From Anaerolineae bacterium (lineage in GTDB: Bacteria > Chloroflexota > Anaerolineae > Aggregatilineales > Phototrophicaceae), in NCBI GenBank assembly GCA_020848855.1, contig JADLHH010000323.1, forward strand, positions 1-14,847: DNA of 14,847 nt, in the 5' to 3' direction. The notes under the pieces are model-generated. The model saw only the letters and a program-made list of their open reading frames with translations, was not told where the DNA came from and did no database searches. Made by a program: the position numbers and the translations under genes. This document shows, one piece after another, positions 6,705-12,500 of the stretch (position 1 is the stretch's first letter; every line of letters begins with the position of its first letter).

Positions 6705-8495
6705 TCATGCCCCGTACTGCGCGTCGAGAAACGCCGCCACCCATGCCAGCGACGCGTTCCAGTTGATCGCCACTTCATTGGTCGAATACGAGCCGATGTC
6801 ATCGATATAGCGCTTCGCCGTCGGGCGCGAAGCAATTTCCGGCGCTTGCGACGGCGGATCGGCGGGACGGGCGTTCGGTCCGCCTGCCAGCGAGCCGGGC
6901 GCGACCGGCGGATAGTGGATCGCCGGACGATCCGCCCAAAAACGGTGATGCGGGTGCCGCATGGCATATGTCCCGTAACCGGCAACGAAGCTGAAGTTCA
7001 GCCCGTTGCGCCCCAGTACATAATCCATTGTCTCGACCGCCGCGTCGAGATAGCGCGCGTCGCCCGTCAGCCGGTAGGCGTATGCCATCACCATGCCGTT
7101 GTTGAGCAGGTACGAGTTGTTGCCCCACGAGTAGCCGGTCGGCGGCATCGCCACACGGTAACCCTCGCCCGCCGTCACCGCTGCGTAGTGATCGGCGATG
7201 CGGATCAACAGATCGCGCACCGTCGTCTGCTCGTCAGCGCTCAGCCGTTCCGCGTGCAGCGCCAGCGTCAGCGTCCCCGCGATACCTACGTCGCCCCAGG
7301 TGAGCGCTGTCTCCTGCCCTTCGGCGAACTGCCCGGCAAAGTATGGTGACGCCGCCAGGTAATCATGATACGCCTGCTCGCCGGTTGTGACGTAAAGCTC
7401 TGCCGCCGCCCAGAAGAATTCGTCCTCGACATTGCCGTCGCCGTAATCCCCGCCGCCAACGGCGTTGCCCGGGATGCTGCCGTAGGTGAAGATCGGGTTG
7501 TCGTTGGCGGCTTGCCACGCACGCTCGGCAGCCGTCAGGCAGCGGTCAGCAAACGGCGCATCCAGTTCCCGCCACAGCCGGGCACACTGCGCCGCCGCCG
7601 CCGCGAGGTTGAGCGTCGCTGCCGTGCTGGGCGGCATCAGGAAGCGCTCCTGAATCGAGCGCATGGGGCTGATCGGCATCGCATCCCACTTGAGCGAGTG
7701 CAGCTTGTGGAACGCCATCCCCGCCTGCGGCTGCCCGTCGGGCACCTGCATCGCCATCAGGAATTCCACTTCCCACCGGGCTTCGTCGAGGATATCCGGG
7801 AAGCCGTCGCCGCTTTCAGGAATATTCAGCGCGCCATCGCCAAAAGCCGCCGGGTTGAACTCATAGCTGTTCATGAGCTGCCAGACGGAAATGCCGCCGT
7901 TGACGACGTACTTGCCGTAGTCGCCGGCGTCGTACCAGCCGCCGCTGGCGTCGATGGTGTAGTCGCAGCCTTCCCAGAAACGACCACTCGAATCCAGCCC
8001 ACGGAAACAGGTAACGCTGTGGTCGCCGGGATGCCCATCCGGGCGTGCCCACTGCCCGGCGTGCTGCGGGTCAAGCTCGATGCCACTGCGGTTCAGGTAG
8101 AAATAGCGCAGCGCATCGACCGCCAGCGATTCGTAAATATCGCTGCCGATGGTGAATGGCACGCTGGACGCGCCGCCGACCTTCATCACGTAGCGCCCCG
8201 GCGCGGTTACGCCAGAAAAGTCGATCAGGCGAACAAAATCGCCCGACGCCATATCGCGGAAGCCGGGCTGCGTCTGCCCGGACGCGACCGTCGCGCCGCT
8301 CGCCTCGTCGACCAGCAGCCACTCAAAAGTCTGGCTGGTCTCTTGTTCGGTGGGGTACACGGCAATCTTGACGCCATTCGGGAAATAGCCGGTCTGGTTG
8401 ACGCTGACGAATTCAGCCGGCGGCATATCCTGCGCCTGAACGGCTGCGCCGAGCAGCAGGAGCAAGCAAAGTCCGCAAACCAGCAATAGTTCCAT
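6705..8495 (-). CDS. Secreted glycoside hydrolase family 9 (endoglucanase-type) with N-terminal Ig-like domain
   Basis: Hydrolyses beta-1,4-glucans such as cellulose by an inverting mechanism, outside the cytoplasmic membrane. The 596-residue protein begins with a signal peptide (hydrophobic 2-19, cleavage near 21-22). A CelD_N-type Ig-like domain follows (about 27-116; FVSVNQTGYFP is the usual opening), then an alpha6/alpha6 GH9 barrel (about 120-595). Catalytic signatures are present: DAGD at 189-192 within GGWYDAGDYGKY (base and nucleophilic-water residues), PHHR 515-518, and SYSTNEVAINWNA with catalytic acid E574. No carbohydrate-binding or dockerin domain is attached, suggesting a non-cellulosomal enzyme. 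The ATG at 8495 is chosen over the adjacent TTG because GAAGGAG precedes it by 7 nt. The upstream region carries a LacI-family-like operator over the promoter, indicating sugar-induced expression. Specific substrate among beta-glucans is not determinable. Confidence 0.95.
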   Translation of the reverse strand: MELLLVCGLCLLLLLGAAVQAQDMPPAEFVSVNQTGYFPNGVKIAVYPTEQETSQTFEWLLVDEASGATVASGQTQPGFRDMASGDFVRLIDFSGVTAPGRYVMKVGGASSVPFTIGSDIYESLAVDALRYFYLNRSGIELDPQHAGQWARPDGHPGDHSVTCFRGLDSSGRFWEGCDYTIDASGGWYDAGDYGKYVVNGGISVWQLMNSYEFNPAAFGDGALNIPESGDGFPDILDEARWEVEFLMAMQVPDGQPQAGMAFHKLHSLKWDAMPISPMRSIQERFLMPPSTAATLNLAAAAAQCARLWRELDAPFADRCLTAAERAWQAANDNPIFTYGSIPGNAVGGGDYGDGNVEDEFFWAAAELYVTTGEQAYHDYLAASPYFAGQFAEGQETALTWGDVGIAGTLTLALHAERLSADEQTTVRDLLIRIADHYAAVTAGEGYRVAMPPTGYSWGNNSYLLNNGMVMAYAYRLTGDARYLDAAVETMDYVLGRNGLNFSFVAGYGTYAMRHPHHRFWADRPAIHYPPVAPGSLAGGPNARPADPPSQAPEIASRPTAKRYIDDIGSYSTNEVAINWNASLAWVAAFLDAQYGA

Positions 8496-8525
8496 CAAAA
8501 TACTCCTTCAAAGCCCGCCCATAAG

Positions 8526-8539
8526 TGGGAGCGTTCCCA
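8526..8539. promoter_or_regulatory. CelR/CebR-like LacI-family operator upstream of the GH9 gene
   Basis: The 14-bp palindrome TGGGAGCGTTCCCA differs by one base from TGGGAGCGCTCCCA, the operator bound by the LacI-family cellulose regulators CelR (Thermobifida) and CebR (Streptomyces). It lies 31 bp upstream of the GH9 start codon and just downstream of the -10 box, a classic position for repression. No regulator gene is in the window, so the cognate protein is unknown. The match and position are seen; function is inferred. Confidence 0.75.
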
Positions 8540-8544
8540 TATTC

Positions 8545-8579
8545 ATTATAACTATAACGCGGTTACGGGCATCTGTCGC
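8545..8579 (-). promoter_or_regulatory. Promoter of the GH9 gene
   Basis: On the minus strand, a perfect TATAAT (8545-8550) directly follows TATAGT (8551-8556). The latter lies 17 bp from GCGACA (8574-8579), a 4/6 match to a -35 box. Either -10 places the transcription start within or beside the operator at 8526-8539. The rest of the gap towards 8650 shows only weak plus-strand promoter candidates, for example TTGTCC at 8593-8598. Confidence 0.6.
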
Positions 8580-8649
8580 GCCTATATGAGTATTGTCCTA
8601 ACCTGATCCGTGCAATTCGGACTTTCTTCTCCGGCGTTATTCCGGTATT

Positions 8650-9327
8650 GTGGAGAGAAGGAAATTGGATTCACACGGGCAAAGACCGTTGGTAATACCG
8701 TTGCATCGTAAATTGTTGAACGGGTGCCGCCGCCTCCTGGCGGGCATCTACGCGAACTGGGGCAGCACGTACCTTACACGCAGTGAAAATGAACGTGCGC
8801 TTCGCGTCTGCACGCGGGCGATCCGTCTGAATTCCGATCTGGTCGAAGTCTACAACACACGTGGACGCGCCCGCTACCGCCTCCACGATTATGTGGGGGC
8901 GATCCACGACTACAGCACGGCGATGCGGCTTGGATGCCACACCGCCGAAATTTTCCTGCATCGTGGTCTCGCCTATCACGCAAGTGACATGGTCAACGAC
9001 GCCCTCAGCGACCTGAACATGGCAATCTACCTGGACCCGAAGCAGCCCGGCGCTTATTACAGCCGGGGGCTGGTGAGCGAATTACAGGGCAACCTGTGCG
9101 CCGCCATTGCCGACTACACCCAGGCGATTCACCTCAACCCGGAGATCGAAGGCGTGTATACCTGTCGCGCCAGCGCCCGCGCCAGCCGCGGCGACGTTTC
9201 CGGCGCAATTGCCGATTTACAGCACTATCTGGCGCTCGGCGGCGGTATTCGGCATGGTGATCAATCCGAGATCGAAGCGATGATCGCCACGCTGAAGTCG
9301 CAGCTTGAGCAGCGAAATTCTCACTAA
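8650..9327 (+). CDS. Tetratricopeptide repeat (TPR) protein
   Basis: A protein-interaction scaffold of 225 residues made of about four to five TPR units (roughly 32-62, 66-96, 100-130, 134-164 and 168-198). Each shows the W/Y-x-x-G-x-x-Y and A-I-x-D-Y/L-x-x-A-I-x-L-x-P pattern, for example AYYSRGLVSEL and AIADYTQAIHLNPE. No signal peptide is evident; the basic N-terminus (MERRK, RKLLNGCRR) is followed by only a short hydrophobic stretch, so the protein is probably cytoplasmic. The start is unsure: a GTG at 8650 opens the frame but has no good Shine-Dalgarno upstream, while AGAAGGA (8656-8662) sits too close to a TTG at 8665. A later start before the first repeat is possible. It is divergent from the GH9 gene, and pdxT follows after 125 bp. 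Partner and role are unknown. Confidence 0.85.
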   Translation: MERRKLDSHGQRPLVIPLHRKLLNGCRRLLAGIYANWGSTYLTRSENERALRVCTRAIRLNSDLVEVYNTRGRARYRLHDYVGAIHDYSTAMRLGCHTAEIFLHRGLAYHASDMVNDALSDLNMAIYLDPKQPGAYYSRGLVSELQGNLCAAIADYTQAIHLNPEIEGVYTCRASARASRGDVSGAIADLQHYLALGGGIRHGDQSEIEAMIATLKSQLEQRNSH

Positions 9328-9452
9328 CACTCTGCTGCCACCCGGCAGGCGCACCATAGGCAATTCCAGCTCCCGATTTGTTGTCTCGTTTGGCACTTGA
9401 CCACTCCGGCGGACTGCGCGAAGATACCCGTAGTTCTACAGGAGGCGTGTAC

Positions 9453-10028
9453 TTGAAAATCGGGGTGTTGGCGCTGCAGGGCGCGTTCATCGAACACGAA
9501 AAAATGCTGCGCTCGCTCGGCGTGGAAGTCGTTGAAGTGCGGCTGCCGGAACAGCTTGAAGGGCTGGACGGCTTGATCATCCCCGGCGGGGAAAGCACGA
9601 CCATCGGCAAACTGGCGACCGCGTTCGGCTTGATCGAGCCGCTGCGCACGTTCGCCCAGACCACGCCGACGTGGGGCACATGCGCCGGGATGATCTTTCT
9701 GGCGTGCGATATCGGCATTGACCGTCAGCCGATCCTCGGCGTGATGGACATCGATGTGAATCGTAACGCTTTTGGACGGCAGATCGACAGCTTCGAAGCT
9801 GACCTGGACATCGCGAGGCTCGGCAATCCGCCGTTCCACGCCGTGTTCATCCGCGCGCCCATCGTCACCGAAGCGGGCGCAGGCGTTGACGTGCTGGCGC
9901 AGCTACCCGATGGGCGGATCGTCGCCGTGCAGCAGGAACACCTGCTGGCAACGGCATTTCACCCTGAATTGACGGGCGATTCTCGCTTGCACGCCTATTT
10001 TCTGGACATGATCCGGCAGCGAGCGTAA
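9453..10028 (+). CDS. pdxT: Pyridoxal 5'-phosphate synthase glutaminase subunit PdxT
   Basis: Class I glutamine amidotransferase that hydrolyses glutamine and passes ammonia to the PdxS synthase, which makes pyridoxal 5'-phosphate from ribose 5-phosphate and glyceraldehyde 3-phosphate. The 191 residues match the usual length. Motifs: MKIGVLALQGAF at the N-terminus, PGGES 44-48, GTCAG 75-79 with nucleophile C77, FIRAP 132-136, and FHPEL 169-173 with catalytic H170 and E172. The start is TTG at 9453, because a perfect AGGAGG (9440-9445) lies 7 nt upstream and the protein then begins exactly like its homologs; an upstream in-frame ATG would add 25 atypical residues. The usual partner pdxS is not beside it, so it must be elsewhere in the genome. 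The 125-bp gap before it holds a small hairpin (9335-9348) and no clear promoter. Confidence 0.95.
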   Translation: MKIGVLALQGAFIEHEKMLRSLGVEVVEVRLPEQLEGLDGLIIPGGESTTIGKLATAFGLIEPLRTFAQTTPTWGTCAGMIFLACDIGIDRQPILGVMDIDVNRNAFGRQIDSFEADLDIARLGNPPFHAVFIRAPIVTEAGAGVDVLAQLPDGRIVAVQQEHLLATAFHPELTGDSRLHAYFLDMIRQRA

Positions 10029-10042
10029 ATCTCATGAAAATT

Positions 10043-10058
10043 ACCGTTTGCAAACGGT
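10043..10058. promoter_or_regulatory. Perfect 16-bp palindrome, candidate operator
   Basis: ACCGTTTGCAAACGGT is fully self-complementary with no spacer, which favours a dimeric protein-binding site over an RNA hairpin. It lies 14 bp after the pdxT stop and 11 bp before a TACAAT box, so it covers the -35 region of the promoter for the acidic-protein gene. No second copy was noticed in the window. The regulator is unknown. Confidence 0.55.
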
Positions 10059-10068
10059 GACTTCATGC

Positions 10069-10095
10069 TACAATACGCGCGCTTTACGCTACAAT
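10069..10095 (+). promoter_or_regulatory. Candidate tandem -10 boxes for the acidic-protein operon
   Basis: The 8-bp sequence GCTACAAT occurs twice, 21 bp apart, giving TACAAT at 10069-10074 and 10090-10095. A TTGCAA (10048-10053) inside the palindrome could serve as -35 for the first at a short 15-bp spacing. TACAAT also precedes the SH3 gene at 5197, suggesting a common -10 form in this genome. Confidence 0.45.
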
Positions 10096-10135
10096 GGCTT
10101 CAATATCCGTTTACATTCCTGGCGGGTGAACGAAC

Positions 10136-10399
10136 ATGACCAACTACGGATTCATCATGAACGACGTGAATTACACTGACGACGATGAGCTGGTCGAGGA
10201 TGATTTCGAGAATATGGACGACTACGAAGAAGTTGAAGAAGACTTCGACGACGACTACGAAGACGAAGAGTACGACGACCTCGACGAGGATTTCGACGAG
10301 GACGAGGAGTACGACGACTACGAAGACGAATACGAGGATGACGAGGACTACGATGACGATTACGACGACGACGACGATTACGACGACGACGATTATTAG
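10136..10399 (+). CDS. Extremely acidic Asp/Glu/Tyr-rich small protein, 87 aa
   Basis: I do not recognise a family. By count, 37 Asp, 18 Glu and 12 Tyr make up 67 of 87 residues, and there is no Lys, Arg or His. The first 20 residues are more mixed (MTNYGFIMNDVNYT), then D/E runs are punctuated by Tyr or Phe every 3 to 8 residues. Such a chain would be disordered at neutral pH and carry a charge near -55. Possible roles, all inference: DNA mimic, chaperone for basic proteins, cation binding, or a disordered tail-like partner. ATG at 10136 is taken as the start, with GGGTGA upstream a weak Shine-Dalgarno; an ATG at 10157 is an alternative. It has its own candidate promoter and palindrome, and the next gene starts 14 bp downstream. 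The GAC/GAA/TAC triplet repetition means a non-coding or slippage origin cannot be excluded. Confidence 0.7.
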   Translation: MTNYGFIMNDVNYTDDDELVEDDFENMDDYEEVEEDFDDDYEDEEYDDLDEDFDEDEEYDDYEDEYEDDEDYDDDYDDDDDYDDDDY

Positions 10400-10413
10400 T
10401 CGCCTTCGGTTGT

Positions 10414-11400
10414 ATGCGTAGCTTGCTCGTCATCTTCCTGTGGATCGCGCTGGCGATGCACCAGCCAGGCAGCGGCGTTCTCGCGCAGGATGAGACACCG
10501 CCCCTCGGAACCATCGGCGCGCTTGAGGCAGGCGACTTCCGCGCTCTGGCGGTAACTGCCGACGGTGACCGCCTGCTGGTCGCCGATGCCGTCAACCAAC
10601 AGGTACGGGTCTACGATTTCACCGATCCGGCTGCTCCTGCGCTGCTTTCGACATTCGACGTCAGTGGCACGCCCGTCCTGCTGGCGGGTGGCGACGGCTA
10701 CGGTCTCGTCGCCGAGACGACTGATGGTGAAGCTGACGCTTTCGAAGTTGTCGCTCCCATTCTCCCCGGTACGCCTTACGCGACCGGCATCTATTTCGAC
10801 ATCCCCAAAAACCCGCGCGCGCTCGCCCTGTCCCCGGATCATCGCTGGGGTATCATCGTCGGCGCGCGCGGCTATGTGCTGCTTAGCATCAACGCGCCCG
10901 ACGATATCGAATCGATACCGGTGGACGAGCCGATAGTGGACGCCGCGCTTTCCGATGCCACCGCCTACCTGCTGCGCGATGGCGTGCTGGAAACCGCCCC
11001 GCTCGGCGCGCTCCAGGCGATTCAGGCGGCGAGCGTGCTGGCGCTCGACGGCACGGCGTCGCTGGTGCGGCTTAACCCGGATGCGAGCGAAGGCGTCGTC
11101 GTCCTGGACGATACCCGCCTCGTCTTCTTCGACCCCGGCTCGTTGGAGCAAACTGGCGAGTTCAGCGTCGAGGGCAGCCCCATTACCGACATACGCTTCC
11201 TCAGCGACGGCACGAACGAATATCTGGTGGTCACGCAGGTGGACTCGAACACGATTGTCCTGCTCGACGCCAGCGACCCGCAGAGCGTCCAGGCGCTGCC
11301 CAGCGTCGAGCCGCTCGACAACCCGGTGCAGGCGCTCACCGTCTTCGAGCGCTTCCTGATCGTCACCGACGGCGCGACGATTCGCATCCTTTCCACCTAG
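10414..11400 (+). CDS. Secreted beta-propeller-like repeat protein
   Basis: A 328-residue exported protein. The signal peptide is clear: MRSLLVIFLWIALAM with probable cleavage after VLA at residue 24. The rest consists of repeated four-strand units of the YVTN/WD-like kind, recognisable by phrases such as FRALAVTADGDRLLVADAVNQQVRVYDFTD (split over about 37-66), RALALSPDHRWGIIVGARGYVLLS and ITDIRFLSDGTNEYLVVTQVDSNTIVLLDASD. Each has a hydrophobic strand, an acidic turn and a variable loop, consistent with a six- or seven-bladed propeller. No catalytic motif, membrane anchor or lipobox is seen. The start follows the acidic-protein stop by 14 bp without a strong Shine-Dalgarno, which suggests translational coupling or co-transcription. 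Function is likely ligand or protein binding at the cell surface; the exact role is unknown. Confidence 0.8.
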   Translation: MRSLLVIFLWIALAMHQPGSGVLAQDETPPLGTIGALEAGDFRALAVTADGDRLLVADAVNQQVRVYDFTDPAAPALLSTFDVSGTPVLLAGGDGYGLVAETTDGEADAFEVVAPILPGTPYATGIYFDIPKNPRALALSPDHRWGIIVGARGYVLLSINAPDDIESIPVDEPIVDAALSDATAYLLRDGVLETAPLGALQAIQAASVLALDGTASLVRLNPDASEGVVVLDDTRLVFFDPGSLEQTGEFSVEGSPITDIRFLSDGTNEYLVVTQVDSNTIVLLDASDPQSVQALPSVEPLDNPVQALTVFERFLIVTDGATIRILST

Positions 11401-11411
11401 CTTTTTAGGGG

Positions 11412-11440
11412 TTGTCACTCCTTCAAAATCGGTGTACATT
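11412..11440 (+). promoter_or_regulatory. Promoter for the DUF1003 gene leader
   Basis: TTGTCA (11412-11417, 5/6 to the -35 consensus), a 17-bp spacer, and TACATT (11435-11440, 4/6 to the -10). Transcription would begin near 11447, giving a 5' leader of roughly 300 nt before the ATG at 11744. Confidence 0.55.
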
Positions 11441-11448
11441 TGACTTGT

Positions 11449-11722
11449 CGGGCGGAGTCTCGCCCGCATTTGACCGTTCTAGTAAGTGAAGGTCTCAATG
11501 ATCGCAGGCAGTACTAGCGAACAGCCGCCCTCATTATCTGGCGGCGATAACGTTCGCCTGCGCTAATCCCCGCGCGACCGGTTTGGTCGTCTGCGTTGTA
11601 CACCGGGGGTTGCGCGGCACGTTATTGCCGACCCTGCCCGTCAGGGAAACCCCGGATAATGTAAGCCCCTGTTCCAAACGACAACCCAATAGCCGAACCG
11701 ATAAATGGTCTCTATTTATCGG
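11449..11722 (+). ncRNA. Long structured 5' leader (or small RNA) upstream of the DUF1003 gene
   Basis: Four separate foldable elements lie in this gene-free stretch. (1) CGGGCG 11449-11454 pairs with CGCCCG 11461-11466. (2) A long interrupted stem: CGCAGG 11503-11508 with CCTGCG 11557-11562, CGAAC 11518-11522 with GTTCG 11552-11556, and GCCGCC 11524-11529 with GGCGGC 11540-11545. (3) A three-way junction: CCGGGG 11603-11608 with CCCCGG 11650-11655, enclosing hairpins CGGCA 11615-11619/TGCCG 11626-11630 and CCCTG 11632-11636/CAGGG 11642-11646. (4) CCGATAAAT 11698-11706 with ATTTATCGG 11714-11722, 11 nt before the Shine-Dalgarno. I could not match it to a known riboswitch class. Pairing was read by eye; no folding energy or covariation was computed. 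The first hairpin might instead end the propeller gene's transcript. Confidence 0.45.
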
Positions 11723-11743
11723 ACTGTCTCTTTGGAGGGGAAT

Positions 11744-12382
11744 ATGTACAACGATCTGCTGCTCAATCGCCTTGTTGCCCCGGTTGATAGCGAGGATGAG
11801 CAAATCCAGGATTTGATCGACGAGATCGAGGAACTGGACAGCCTGCTCAGCCCCGAAGCGCAGGAATTGATCCGCGATTTGCGCCCGTACATCGTCACCG
11901 ACGACGTGTACGAGGATATCGACGAGCAGGCGACTTTCGGCGAGCGCATCGCCGACCGCATGTCGACCTTCGCCGGTAGCTGGAAATTCATCATCTTCTT
12001 TGTGGTCATTATGATCGTGTGGATCGGCGCAAATGCCTATATGGGCACGCGCGCCTTTGACCCGTTCCCGTTCATTCTGCTCAACCTCACGCTCAGTACG
12101 CTGGCTGCGCTGCAAGCGCCTGTTATTCTGATGGCGCAGAACCGCCAGGCTGCTAAAGATCGAGCGGTTGCTCAGAATGATTTTCAGGTGAATATCAAGA
12201 ACGAAGTCGAAATCGCCGACCTGCACCGCAAGATGGACGTGCTGACCGACGCGCTCACCATGCAGACCAAGCTGGTCAACGTGCTGGTCGAAGCCCGCCG
12301 CAAGGAACTGAGTGCCACCGTGCGGATGATCGAGCACAATAAGCGCGACAGTAACCATAACGGCAGCGGCGCAGGGCGGTGA
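11744..12382 (+). CDS. DUF1003 family membrane protein
   Basis: A 212-residue inner-membrane protein of the DUF1003 family, whose function is unknown. The N-terminal third (1-62) is acidic and helical. The family core then begins: TFGERIADRMSTFAGSWKFI (64-83), TM1 about 81-99, RAFDPFPFILLNLTLSTLAALQAP (starting at 103) with TM2 about 109-131, and the highly typical ILMAQNRQAAKDR segment (128-140). A basic/heptad-like tail (about 145-200) probably forms a cytoplasmic coiled coil. ATG at 11744 is chosen because GGAGGGG (11734-11740) precedes it and the protein reads naturally; an in-frame ATG at 11705 lies inside a hairpin with no Shine-Dalgarno. The gene stands alone behind its own promoter and a long leader, which suggests post-transcriptional control. 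Membership is secure; role is not known. Confidence 0.92.
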   Translation: MYNDLLLNRLVAPVDSEDEQIQDLIDEIEELDSLLSPEAQELIRDLRPYIVTDDVYEDIDEQATFGERIADRMSTFAGSWKFIIFFVVIMIVWIGANAYMGTRAFDPFPFILLNLTLSTLAALQAPVILMAQNRQAAKDRAVAQNDFQVNIKNEVEIADLHRKMDVLTDALTMQTKLVNVLVEARRKELSATVRMIEHNKRDSNHNGSGAGR

Positions 12383-12417
12383 AGCGCCCGGCGCTGTAAG
12401 CTCCACGCGCAGAATCG

Positions 12418-12460
12418 TAGGGGCAGGGTTCGGCTTGCCATGCAAGCTGCCCCGCCCCTA
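12418..12460. terminator. Imperfect palindrome, likely bidirectional terminator or dispersed repeat
   Basis: TAGGGGC (12418-12424) pairs with GCCCCTA (12454-12460), GGG (12426-12428) with CCC (12450-12452), and GCTTG (12433-12437) with CAAGC (12443-12447) around a short loop. A short T run follows at about 12474-12477. It lies between the ends of the convergent DUF1003 and FAD-oxidase genes. Its TAGGGGC...GCCCCTA arms are typical of GC-rich intergenic repeats. Confidence 0.6.
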
Positions 12461-12500
12461 TCGTTAATCCCCCTTTTCAGTTCGTACAACCGTTTCGGCG

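Noticed and set aside
7365..8489. 374-aa plus-strand open frame inside the GH9 gene
   Set aside because: It lies fully antisense to a GH9 protein with intact catalytic motifs, and its Arg/Val/Ala-rich sequence has no recognisable fold.
9397..9428. TTGACC with a downstream AAGATA/GATACC as a pdxT promoter
   Set aside because: The -10 candidates match the consensus poorly and the spacing is off; not enough to call.
10200..10399. Short-period repeats resembling a CRISPR or microsatellite
   Set aside because: Units are irregular 3-nt codons within one open frame, with no constant repeat/spacer structure.
10155..10595. Arg-rich minus-strand and Thr/Lys-rich alternate-frame open frames over the acidic gene
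   Set aside because: They are by-products of GAC/GAA/TAC triplet repetition. Neither has a plausible start, and the minus frame also runs into the propeller gene.
11484..11660. Match of the leader to known riboswitches (yybP-ykoY, Mg2+ M-box, guanidine, ZTP, TPP)
   Set aside because: None of the conserved core sequences I remember for these classes could be found; it is reported only as an unidentified structured leader.
11534..12445. 303-aa minus-strand open frame antisense to DUF1003
   Set aside because: It is antisense to a clearly recognised DUF1003 protein and shows no domain features of its own.
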